DNA of 64,000 bases from CAZXFA01 sp964640085. Lineage in GTDB: Bacteria > Actinomycetota > UBA4738 > HRBIN12. The translations under genes were made by a program, and so were the position numbers. Positions 18,759 through 26,451 of this stretch are shown here, piece after piece. Where the stretch lies: assembly GCA_964640085.1 (NCBI GenBank), contig CAZXFA010000008.1, forward strand, positions 23,727 through 87,726. Reading direction: 5' to 3'. Below the pieces are notes generated by a model. That model was given only the letters and a program-made list of their open reading frames with translations, was not told where the DNA came from and did no database searches. The first letter of the stretch is position 1. The number at the start of each line of letters is the position of its first letter.

Positions 18759-20021
18759 ATGAACACCCGCCAGAGCATCTCGACCCCCGCCAAGAGCGCC
18801 GTCCGGCGGCTGGCCGTGGCGCGCGTCGTGTCGATCACCGGCGGCGCCGCCGCCTACACCGCGCTGAACTACGAGATCTACGAGCGGACGGGGTCCGCGA
18901 CGTGGGTCGCCGCCGCCCTGCTGCTCACGTTCGGCGTGATGGGGTTCCTCGGACCCGCCGCCGGCGTGCTCGGGGACCGGTTCGACCGCAAGAAGGTCCT
19001 GATCGCCTCCGACGTGGCGGGGGCGGGGGCCTTCGCGATGATGACCGTCGCGGAGGACCCCGCGTGGCTCCTCGTGTGGGCGTTCCTGTCGGCCGTCGCC
19101 GAGGCACCCTTCTGGTCCGCTTCGGAGGCGGCGATCCCCAACGTCGCGGGCCTCGAGCACCTGTCGTGGGCGAACAGCCTGCTGAGCATCAGCCGGGCGG
19201 CCGGGATCACGCTCGGTCCCGCCGTGGGCGGTCTGCTCGTCGGCGCCGTCGGTTCGCGGGCGGTGTTCGCCTCGAACGCCGTGTCGTTCCTGATCTCGGC
19301 CGCGATCGTCTGGACGGTCCGGGCTCGCTTCAACGCGGATCGGCAGGAGGCCGACGACGACCGGGACGGTGGCCTGCGGGCCGGGTTCGCCTTCGTTCTC
19401 TCCGATCCGGTGCTGCGGACGCTGCTGGTCGCCTGGGTCGTCTTCATCACCGGGATGGGGATGTCGATGGTGGCAGACCTGCCGCTCGCCGAGGGGTTCG
19501 GGGTCGGCGCCTTCGGCTACGGCATGCTGATCACCGCCTGGGGCGGAGGCTCGACGCTCGGGTCGTACCTCGGCCGCTTCATGCGGCAGGGCGACGAGGG
19601 CACCTGGCTCGTGCTGGCGTGCGTGGTGATCTCGGCGATGGGCATCGCGATCGGACTCTCGCCCTGGTTCTGGTTGGTCGTGGTCCTGCTGTTCGTGTTC
19701 GGTCTCGCGGACGGGACCACCCTCGTGGCGGACCAGAATCTCCGGCAGCGACGGGCGCCGGACCGCGTTCGCAGCCGCGTCGCGGCGGCCTTCGTCGGCG
19801 TGCTGCACGCGCTCCTGGCGGTCAGCTACGTCGCCGCGGCGGTGGTGGTCCCGGCGATCGGGCCCAGGTGGACCTACGGCGTCGGCGGCATCACCGCCGG
19901 ACTGGCGGTCTTCGTCCTGGTGCGGACCAGACGACACCTGCGGTCCTCGGAGCCCGAGGTCGCCACCGACCAGACCGTGGCGCCGGAACCGCTCATCCCC
20001 GCGCTGGAGACCGCGCGGTGA
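18759..20021 (+). CDS. MFS exporter (MFS_3 / enterobactin-macrolide exporter type)
   Basis: A 420-residue, 12-helix MFS protein of the MefA/EntS-like group. Features: VVSITGGAAAYTALNYEIYERTG-type first loop, the A-motif GVLGDRFDRKKVLIASD near 66-82, the acidic Pro pair in the LSAVAEAPFWSASEAAIPN segment, and a basic C-terminal tail. These carriers export drugs or siderophores. The ATG has AGGAG 7 nt upstream. Its leader carries a CRP-like palindrome, a leaderless mini-frame and two hairpins, suggesting regulated expression. Confidence 0.85.
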   Translation: MNTRQSISTPAKSAVRRLAVARVVSITGGAAAYTALNYEIYERTGSATWVAAALLLTFGVMGFLGPAAGVLGDRFDRKKVLIASDVAGAGAFAMMTVAEDPAWLLVWAFLSAVAEAPFWSASEAAIPNVAGLEHLSWANSLLSISRAAGITLGPAVGGLLVGAVGSRAVFASNAVSFLISAAIVWTVRARFNADRQEADDDRDGGLRAGFAFVLSDPVLRTLLVAWVVFITGMGMSMVADLPLAEGFGVGAFGYGMLITAWGGGSTLGSYLGRFMRQGDEGTWLVLACVVISAMGIAIGLSPWFWLVVVLLFVFGLADGTTLVADQNLRQRRAPDRVRSRVAAAFVGVLHALLAVSYVAAAVVVPAIGPRWTYGVGGITAGLAVFVLVRTRRHLRSSEPEVATDQTVAPEPLIPALETAR

Positions 20022-20052
20022 TCACCCCTCCGAGGGCCGCGATCCCGGTGAT

Positions 20053-20068
20053 TTGAACGACGGTTCAA
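20053..20068. promoter_or_regulatory. 16-bp operator palindrome TTGAACGACGGTTCAA
   Basis: Perfect inverted repeat with GAAC-N4-GTTC geometry, the spacing of the Gram-positive LexA box; TetR-family operators can look alike. It lies about 42 bp before the GTG at 20110, in the promoter position of the oxidoreductase operon. A TTG start codon would fall inside it, which argues for the later GTG start. Confidence 0.45.
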
Positions 20069-20109
20069 GCCTGTGGTTCGATACCGGGACCTGGGTCCTG
20101 GGGGGCGCG

Positions 20110-21720
20110 GTGTCGACGAACGCCTACAACGCCATCGTGATCGGTGGAGGGCACAACGGCCTGGTGGCGGCGGCGTACCTGGCCAGGGCGGGCGCCCGCG
20201 TGATGCTCTGCGAGGCTCGCCACAAGACGGGCGGGGCGGCGGCGACCGACGAGCCGTGGCCGGAGCTGCCGGGGGTCAAGGTCACCACGCTCAGCTACGT
20301 GATGAGCCTGATGCCCGACACGATCATCCGGGATCTCCGGATGGAGGAGCACGGCTACCGGGTGCATCCGGTCGGCCCGTACGTCGTCCCTTTGCCCGAC
20401 GGGCGGGTGATGGTCGAGTACGACGACCCCAAGGCGAACTTCGAGGAGTTCGCCAGGATCTCCAAGGTCGACGCCGGTGCGCTCGAGCGCTGGGACGCGT
20501 GGATCGCCGGTCTGTCGGCGGTGCTGGGACCCGTCCTGATGACCACGCCGCCCCAGATCGGATCGAAGCGTCCCGGCGATCTGTTCGAGCAGCTGCGTCT
20601 GGCGTGGCGGTTCCGAGGCCTGGACGTGCGGACCGTGGGCGAGGTCACGAGGCTCATGACGATGAGCGTCGCGGACCTGCTGGACCGCTTCTTCGTCTCC
20701 GACGAGATCAAGGCCGCGATGTCGATCAACGGCCTGATCGGGACCTGGGCGGGCCCGTACGAGGCCGGCACGGGCTACGTGATGGCCCATCACTCGATCG
20801 GCGACGTCGGCGACGGGACGCTCGGCTCGTGGGGGGTCCCCGAGGGCGGGATGGGAGCCGTGGCGGCGGTCCTGGAGCGGAGCGCTCGGGCGTTCGGCGC
20901 CGAGATCCGAACGAACGCGCGCGTGGACCGGGTGCTGAGCCGCGGTGGCCGGGCCGAGGGCGTGGTCCTGGAGGGCGGCGAGGAGCTCCTCGCGCCGATC
21001 GTCGTCACGGCCTGCCACCCGCAGATCACGTTCCTCCGCCAGGTGGACCGGTCTGAGCTGCCGCCGGACTTCGTGCACGACATCGAGCACTGGTCGAGCC
21101 GTTCGGGGGTGGTGAAGGTCAACCTTGCGGTCTCCGAGCTCCCAACCCTGGCCGAGCGGCCCGGGTGGAGGGACTACACGGGCGGGTTCGAGATCGCCCC
21201 CTCGCTCGCGCAGCTGGAGCGCGCGTTCGAGGAGGCGAGGCGTGGCGCGCCAGCTACCTATCCGTTCAGCGACGGGGTGATCCCCACGTCGCTGGATCCG
21301 TCGCTCGCGCCCGAGGGGGTCCACATCGTGTCGCTATTCACGCAGTGGGTGCCGCACACGTGGTCTACCGAGCCGCACCGCGAGGAGCTCGAGTCGTACG
21401 CCGACCGCGTGGTGCAGGCCTACGAGGACGTCGCGCCGGGCTTCAAGTCCTCGGTGATCGCCCGCCAGGTGATCGGTCCCTACGACATGGAGACCGAGTG
21501 GGGGCTGATCGGCGGCAACATCTTCCACGGGGAGCTGTCGGCCGATCAGCTCTTCCACATGCGGCCGGCCCCCGGGTACGCCGACTACCGGACGCCGATC
21601 GAGGGGCTCTATCAGTGTTCGAGCGCCACGCACGCTGGCGGCGGCGTCTGTGGGATCCCCGCCTACAACTGCGTGCGTGAGATCCGACGGGATCGCCGCA
21701 GGAGGAGAGGTCGTCGATGA
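20110..21720 (+). CDS. FAD-dependent oxidoreductase, phytoene desaturase/PYROXD2-like
   Basis: A 536-residue flavoprotein beginning AYNAIVIGGGHNGLVAAAYL, the dinucleotide-binding fold with the HNGL variant typical of the PYROXD2/NAD(P)-dependent CrtI-like group. It has the EARHKTGGAAATDEP second motif and a C-terminal FAD-closing segment (TPIEGLYQCSSATHAGGGVCG). The reaction is not known. Its stop overlaps the ATG of the DmdA-like gene (ATGA), so the two are coupled, suggesting an oxidative step feeding a folate-dependent demethylation. The GTG start at 20110 is chosen over TTG at 20053, which lies inside a palindrome. Confidence 0.85.
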   Translation: MSTNAYNAIVIGGGHNGLVAAAYLARAGARVMLCEARHKTGGAAATDEPWPELPGVKVTTLSYVMSLMPDTIIRDLRMEEHGYRVHPVGPYVVPLPDGRVMVEYDDPKANFEEFARISKVDAGALERWDAWIAGLSAVLGPVLMTTPPQIGSKRPGDLFEQLRLAWRFRGLDVRTVGEVTRLMTMSVADLLDRFFVSDEIKAAMSINGLIGTWAGPYEAGTGYVMAHHSIGDVGDGTLGSWGVPEGGMGAVAAVLERSARAFGAEIRTNARVDRVLSRGGRAEGVVLEGGEELLAPIVVTACHPQITFLRQVDRSELPPDFVHDIEHWSSRSGVVKVNLAVSELPTLAERPGWRDYTGGFEIAPSLAQLERAFEEARRGAPATYPFSDGVIPTSLDPSLAPEGVHIVSLFTQWVPHTWSTEPHREELESYADRVVQAYEDVAPGFKSSVIARQVIGPYDMETEWGLIGGNIFHGELSADQLFHMRPAPGYADYRTPIEGLYQCSSATHAGGGVCGIPAYNCVREIRRDRRRRRGRR

Positions 21721-22862
21721 AGGAACCGTACTCCTTCACGTTCTACACAGCGTCGTGGTACCGCCGGTCACCCTACTGGCAGCGCACCGTCGAGGCCGGA
21801 TGCACGAGCTGGGACCTGTACAACCACATGCTGATCCCGACCCTGTACGACGACGACGAGGCTGAGTACTGGCACCTCCTCGAACACGTGACCCTGTGGG
21901 ACGTGGCGGTCGAGCGCCAGGTCGAGATCACCGGCCCCGACGCGGCCCGGTTCACCCAGCTGCTCACCTGCCGGGACCTCTCGCGCTGCGAGGTGATGCA
22001 GTGCAAGTACGCGCCGATCATCGCGCCGCACGGCGGCATCGTGAACGACCCGATCCTGCTCCGGCTGGATGAGAATCACTTCTGGCTCTCGCTCGCCGAT
22101 TCCGACGCGCTCCTCTACTGCCTGGGCGTGCAGGCCTTCGCCGGTATGGACGTCTCGATCCGCGAGCCCGACGTCTCGCCCCTCCAGGTCCAGGGTCCCA
22201 AGAGCAAGGACCTGATCCGCGACCTGCTCGGGGAGGAGGTCGCCGGCTTGCGCTACTACCGGTGCTGGGAAGGTGACCTCGACGGGATCCCCCTCGTCGT
22301 GAGCCGCACCGGGTGGACGGGGGAGGTGGGCTTCGAGCTCTACCTGCGTGACGGCTCCCGCGGGATCGACCTCTGGGACCGCGTGATGGCGGCCGGTCAC
22401 CCGTACCAGATCCGCGCGATCGCCCCGAGCGATCAACGGCGCCTGGAGGCCGGGATCTTCAACTACGGGAACGACATGACGATCGAGGACACGCCGCTCC
22501 ACGTGACCGGGATGGAGCGCCTGGTCGAGCTCTCCGCCGACTTCATCGGGAGGCCCGCGTTGGAGCGGGTAGCGGCGGCGGGGGTGGACCGCAAGCTCGT
22601 GGGGGTTCGGATCGGCGGCGAGCCGTTCCACCTGTGGCTGGAGGAGTTCTGGCCGGTGCGACGGGAGGGGGCCTCGGTGGGGCGGCTCGTGAGCGCCTCG
22701 CACTCGTTCCGTCTGAAGGAGAACATCGGGTACGCGTGGGTGCCGATCGAACTGGCCGAGCCCGGGACGCGGCTCGAGGCGATCTCGCCCGACGGGCCGA
22801 TGCCCGCCGTCGTGACGGCGCTTCCGTTCTTGGACCCTGAGAAGCAGATCCCGAAGGGGTGA
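21717..22862 (+). CDS. DmdA/GcvT-type tetrahydrofolate methyltransferase, copy 1
   Basis: A 381-residue aminomethyltransferase-fold protein. It resembles DMSP demethylase DmdA more than classical GcvT: the YNHMLIPTLY block near 35, WDVAVERQVEI near 61, LTCRDLSRCEVMQCKYAP, the ADSDAL region and EPDVSPLQVQGPKS around 150. The later SRTGWTGEVGFELY is the general GcvT folate-pocket motif. The family transfers a one-carbon group to THF from methylated or aminomethyl substrates; whether DMSP is the substrate cannot be said. A second copy lies 625 bp downstream. Coupled to the oxidoreductase upstream. Confidence 0.87.
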   Translation: MKEPYSFTFYTASWYRRSPYWQRTVEAGCTSWDLYNHMLIPTLYDDDEAEYWHLLEHVTLWDVAVERQVEITGPDAARFTQLLTCRDLSRCEVMQCKYAPIIAPHGGIVNDPILLRLDENHFWLSLADSDALLYCLGVQAFAGMDVSIREPDVSPLQVQGPKSKDLIRDLLGEEVAGLRYYRCWEGDLDGIPLVVSRTGWTGEVGFELYLRDGSRGIDLWDRVMAAGHPYQIRAIAPSDQRRLEAGIFNYGNDMTIEDTPLHVTGMERLVELSADFIGRPALERVAAAGVDRKLVGVRIGGEPFHLWLEEFWPVRREGASVGRLVSASHSFRLKENIGYAWVPIELAEPGTRLEAISPDGPMPAVVTALPFLDPEKQIPKG

Positions 22863-22905
22863 CCGCCGTTTGGAGCCGGCCGCCCAGTGGGGCCATCATG
22901 GGAGC

Positions 22906-23448
22906 GTGGAGAGGCTCGGCGGACACCTGTTGATCGCGGGTCCGCGTCTGTGGGACCCCAACTTCCGTCGCTCGGTGGTGCTGATCGGCCACCACGATGA
23001 GGACGGGGCCGTCGGCGTGGTGCTGAACCGGGTGACCGAGGTGGCCGTCCTGGAGGCCGCCCCCCCGCTCGCCCCGCTCGTCGAGCCCGGCGAGCGGGTC
23101 TTCATCGGCGGTCCTGTCCAGCCGCAAGCGGCCGTGGTGGTGGCGGACTTCGAGCACCCCGAGCACGCCGAGGTGCTGGCCCTCGGGTCGATCGGGTTCC
23201 TGCCCGAGGAGGTCGACCCGGAGCGGATCGGCGGGCTGCGGCGGGCGCGGGTTTTCGCGGGGTACGCGGGCTGGGGCGCCGGGCAGCTCGAACGCGAGCT
23301 CGAGGAGGAGTCGTGGGTCGTCGAGCCCGCCCGCCCCGACGACGTCTTCACGCCCGAGCCCGAACACCTGTGGAGCGAGGTCCTGCGACGCAAGGGCCGG
23401 GGGTTCGACCTCCTGCGCCTGATGCCGATGGACCCCTCCTGGAACTAG
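22906..23448 (+). CDS. YqgE/AlgH family protein (UPF0301)
   Basis: A 180-residue UPF0301 protein. The N-terminus GGHLLIAGPRLWDPNFRRSVVLIGHH and the VGVVLNRVTE, VFIGGPVQPQA and RVFAGYAGWGAGQLERE motifs are diagnostic. Molecular role is not established for the family. GTG at 22906 puts the conserved segment at the extreme N-terminus, as in homologues; the frame runs 12 codons further upstream. It sits between the two DmdA-like paralogues, 43 bp after the first and 39 bp before the second. Confidence 0.9.
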   Translation: MERLGGHLLIAGPRLWDPNFRRSVVLIGHHDEDGAVGVVLNRVTEVAVLEAAPPLAPLVEPGERVFIGGPVQPQAAVVVADFEHPEHAEVLALGSIGFLPEEVDPERIGGLRRARVFAGYAGWGAGQLERELEEESWVVEPARPDDVFTPEPEHLWSEVLRRKGRGFDLLRLMPMDPSWN

Positions 23449-23487
23449 GCGCTAGGCTCCGGGGCGCCTGCCGCCAGGAGGCCGACC

Positions 23488-24642
23488 GTGTCCGAGACCT
23501 TCACCTTCTACGTCCAGCCCTGGTACCGCACGTCTCCCTACCACGAGGCGGCGAAGCGGCACGGGTGCCGGAGCTGGGGCGTGTACAACCACATGCTGCT
23601 GCCGACCCTGTACGAGGACCCCGTGACCGAGTACTGGGCGCTCCTGAACGACGTCACGTTGTGGGACGTGGCGGTCGAGCGGATCCTCCAGATCACCGGG
23701 CCCGACGCCCTCGCGTTCACGGACCTGCTGACCTGCCGGGACCTGTCCGCCTGCGGGGTGGGGGAGTGCCGGTACGCGATCCTCACCTCGCGGCGCGGGG
23801 GGATCGTGAACGACCCCGTGCTGCTCCGGCTCGGGGAGGACCGGTTCTGGCTCGCGCTGGCGGACTCGGACGCCTTCCTCTACGCGAAGGGTGTGGCCGC
23901 CTTCGCCGGCCTGGAGGTGGACATCGACGAGCCCGACGTCTCACCTCTGCAGGTCCAGGGTCCCAGGAGCACGGACGTCATCCGGGACCTGTTCGGCGAC
24001 GAGGTCGCCGGCCTCCGCTACTACCGGTGCTGGGAGGGCGACCTGGGTGGGATCCCGGTCGTGGTGAGCCGCACGGGCTGGACCGGCGAGGTCGGGTACG
24101 AGATCTACCTGGAGGACGGCTCCCGCGGCGACGACCTGTTCGAGCAGGTGTTCGCGGCCGGCGAGCCCTACGGGATGCGGGTGACCGCCCCCTCCGAGGC
24201 ACGCCGGATCGAGGCCGGCATCTTCAACTTCGGCTCGGACATCTGGTACCACGACACCCCGTTCCACGTGACGGGGCTCGAGCGGTACGTCGAGCTCGAC
24301 CGGGGCCCCGGATTCATCGGGGAGCAGGCGCTGCGCGCGATCGCGGAGGGGAACCTGATCGACCGCAAGCTCGTGGGGATCGAGATGGGTGGCGAGCCGA
24401 TGACCGGGGAGGGCGCGCTCAGCCGTCCCTGGACGATGGTGAATGGTGAGGCCGCCCTGGGGCGCGTGACCGCGGGCGCCTGGTCTCCCCGGCTGGAGCG
24501 GAACATCGGGTACGCCTGGGTCCCGATCCGCTGGGAGGAGCCGGGGTCGTCCTTCGAGGCCCTGTCCCCCGCCGGTCGGATCCCGGTGACGGTCGCGCCG
24601 CTGCCGTTCGTCGACCCCGACAAGCGGATCCCGAGGGGTTGA
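23488..24642 (+). CDS. DmdA/GcvT-type tetrahydrofolate methyltransferase, copy 2
   Basis: A 384-residue paralogue of the gene at 21717, sharing the same blocks in the same order: YNHMLLPTLY, WDVAVERILQI, LTCRDLSACGVGECRYA, NDPVLLRL, ADSDAFLY, EPDVSPLQVQGPRST, LRYYRCWEGDL and SRTGWTGEVGYEIY. Differences cluster in the C-terminal third, where copy 2 has an insertion (GEPMTGEGALSRPWTMVNGE), which suggests a different substrate. The GTG start has AGGAGG about 6 nt upstream. A methyltransferase gene follows after 3 bp. Confidence 0.87.
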   Translation: MSETFTFYVQPWYRTSPYHEAAKRHGCRSWGVYNHMLLPTLYEDPVTEYWALLNDVTLWDVAVERILQITGPDALAFTDLLTCRDLSACGVGECRYAILTSRRGGIVNDPVLLRLGEDRFWLALADSDAFLYAKGVAAFAGLEVDIDEPDVSPLQVQGPRSTDVIRDLFGDEVAGLRYYRCWEGDLGGIPVVVSRTGWTGEVGYEIYLEDGSRGDDLFEQVFAAGEPYGMRVTAPSEARRIEAGIFNFGSDIWYHDTPFHVTGLERYVELDRGPGFIGEQALRAIAEGNLIDRKLVGIEMGGEPMTGEGALSRPWTMVNGEAALGRVTAGAWSPRLERNIGYAWVPIRWEEPGSSFEALSPAGRIPVTVAPLPFVDPDKRIPRG

Positions 24643-24645
24643 GGC

Positions 24646-25434
24646 GTGGGCGAGGGCGAGGGCGAGAGCATCGCGTTCGACCGGGCGGCGGACATCTACG
24701 ACGAGACCAGGGCCATCAGCCCGGAGGCGATGGAGCGCAACCTCCGCCTCCTGTCGTCCGAGCTCCGCGACCGTGGTCGGGTCCTCGAGGTGGGCGTCGG
24801 CACGGGCCTGCTCGCGCTTCCGCTCCACGGGGCCGGCCTCGAGCTCGTGGGGGTGGATCTCTCCCGACCGATGCTGGCGAAGCTGCTCGCGAAGGTCGGC
24901 GACCGCCCGCCGTTCCCGATCGTGATGGGCGACGGGACGCGGATGCCGTTCGCTGACGCTGCGTTCGGGGCCGCCTACCTCCGATGGGTCCTCCACCTGG
25001 TGCAGGACTGGCGCGGGGTGCTGGCCGAGGTGGTGCGCGTGGTCCGGCCGGGGGGCGTGTTCCTGGCCAACCTCGGCGCGTACGGCGGTCCGCGCGAGGA
25101 GATCCGCACCCGCTTCGCCGAGCTCTCCGGGATGTCGGTCGAGCCGGTGGGGCTCGGGTGGGGCGACTTCGATCCGTTGGACGCGGCGATGGGCGCCTAC
25201 GGCGCGTCTGCGCGTGAGCTCCCGCCGGTCCGGGAGGGCAGCGACGAACCTCTGGCGGCGTTCCTTCAGGGGATCGAGGCGGGTCGGTACTCCTGGACCT
25301 GGGGCGTGCCCGAGACGATCAGGCTGCTCACCGTCGCCGAGCTGCGGGGATGGGCCGAGGAGCGGTTCGGCGGACTCGAGGAGCGTCGCCCGTTCGAGCA
25401 CGCCACGCGCTGGCGCGCCTACGACCTGGCGTGA
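24646..25434 (+). CDS. SAM-dependent class I methyltransferase
   Basis: A 262-residue methyltransferase with motif I VLEVGVGTGLLALPL near 47-61, acidic motif II GVDLSRPML, and motif III VVRPGGVFLANLG. The cofactor-binding Asp of motif II is present. Substrate unknown; the C-terminal half (EEIRTRFAELSG onward) is not diagnostic. The GTG start follows the second DmdA-like gene by 3 bp and a GC-rich hairpin follows the stop, so it is the last gene of the 20-25.4 kb unit. Confidence 0.82.
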   Translation: MGEGEGESIAFDRAADIYDETRAISPEAMERNLRLLSSELRDRGRVLEVGVGTGLLALPLHGAGLELVGVDLSRPMLAKLLAKVGDRPPFPIVMGDGTRMPFADAAFGAAYLRWVLHLVQDWRGVLAEVVRVVRPGGVFLANLGAYGGPREEIRTRFAELSGMSVEPVGLGWGDFDPLDAAMGAYGASARELPPVREGSDEPLAAFLQGIEAGRYSWTWGVPETIRLLTVAELRGWAEERFGGLEERRPFEHATRWRAYDLA

Positions 25435-25440
25435 TGGTGG

Positions 25441-25460
25441 CGGGGGCCACCCGGCCCCCG
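25441..25460 (+). terminator. Hairpin terminator after the methyltransferase
   Basis: CGGGGGCC (25441-25448) and GGCCCCCG (25453-25460) form a perfect 8-bp stem with loop ACCC, 6 bp after the stop. No U-tract, as often seen in high-GC actinobacteria; the end-of-operon role is inferred. Confidence 0.5.
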
Positions 25461-25469
25461 GGCTCCGGG

Positions 25470-25475
25470 TATCCT
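25470..25475 (+). promoter_or_regulatory. -10 hexamer TATCCT for ilvE-pepN
   Basis: TATCCT, the closest to consensus in the window, with a ~45-nt leader ending in AGGGAGG, a Shine-Dalgarno 5 nt before the ilvE ATG. Confidence 0.5.
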
Positions 25476-25524
25476 TCCCACGAGCCGCCCGGGCGACCGG
25501 GCGACATCCGGACAGGGAGGCCCG

Positions 25525-26451
25525 ATGCCGATCGCCGAGGTCGAGAAGATCTGGATGGACGGCGAGCTCGTGGACTGGCACGAGGCCAAGGTCCACGTCC
25601 TCAGCCACGCCCTGCACTACGGGAGCGGGGTCTTCGAGGGCATCCGGGCCTACGAGACGGCGCGGGGCCCGGCCGTGTGGCACCTCGATGAGCACCTGAA
25701 GCGCTTGTTCCGCTCGGCGAAGCTCTACCACATGGAGATCCCCTACTCGCTGGAGGCGTTGACGGAGGCCACGAAGGACGTGATCCGCGCCAACGGGCTC
25801 GACGCCTGCTACATCCGGCCCGTGGCGATGCGCGGGTACGGCGAGATGGGTGTGAACCCGTTGAACGCCCCGGTCAACGTGTTCATCGCCGTGTGGCCAT
25901 GGGGAACGTACCTGGGAGAGGAGGCGCTCGAGCAGGGCGTTCGGATCAAGATCTCGAGCTGGCGGCGCAACTCGCAGAACTCGCTCCCGCCCGCCGCCAA
26001 GGCGACCGGCCAGTACATCAACAGCGTGCTCGCCAAGGTGGAGAGCCTGAAGGCGGGGTACGACGAGGCGATCATGCTGAACGAGGCGGGGCAGATCACC
26101 GACGGTTCGGGCGAGAACGTCTTCGTCGTGCGCGACGGCGCCCTCACCACCCCCCCGATCCAGGCCGGCTGTCTGGATGGGATCACCCGCGCCACCGTGA
26201 TGTCGCTCGCCGGCGATCTGGGCTACGAGGTCCGGGAGGACCACCTGGTCCGGACCGACCTGTACAACGCGGACGAGGCGTTCTTCACGGGCACGGCCGC
26301 TGAGATCACCCCGATCCGCGAGGTGGACGACCGCATGGTCGGTGAGGGACACCGCGGTCCGATCACGAAGGAGCTCCAGGGCGCGTTCTTCGCCGCCACC
26401 AAGGGCGAGAACGAGAAGTACGCGCACTGGCTCACGTACATGGACGCGTGA
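25525..26451 (+). CDS. ilvE: Branched-chain amino acid aminotransferase
   Basis: A 308-residue class IV PLP aminotransferase that transaminates Leu, Ile and Val keto-acids. Features: VHVLSHALHYGSGVFEGIRAY (residues ~30-50), IRPVAMRGYGEMGVN, the catalytic lysine in PAAKATGQYINS, the GSGENVFVVRDG motif, and FFTGTAAEITPI at the end. The length is typical. The stop overlaps the pepN start (GTGA), so an exopeptidase that liberates amino acids is coexpressed. Confidence 0.94.
   Translation: MPIAEVEKIWMDGELVDWHEAKVHVLSHALHYGSGVFEGIRAYETARGPAVWHLDEHLKRLFRSAKLYHMEIPYSLEALTEATKDVIRANGLDACYIRPVAMRGYGEMGVNPLNAPVNVFIAVWPWGTYLGEEALEQGVRIKISSWRRNSQNSLPPAAKATGQYINSVLAKVESLKAGYDEAIMLNEAGQITDGSGENVFVVRDGALTTPPIQAGCLDGITRATVMSLAGDLGYEVREDHLVRTDLYNADEAFFTGTAAEITPIREVDDRMVGEGHRGPITKELQGAFFAATKGENEKYAHWLTYMDA

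Noticed and set aside
18602..18838. Minus-strand 78-aa frame over the exporter leader
   Set aside because: No Shine-Dalgarno or TANNNT upstream and the sequence is the complement of the hairpins.
25441..25460. Riboswitch before ilvE
   Set aside because: Simple 8-bp hairpin only; no conserved aptamer pattern.
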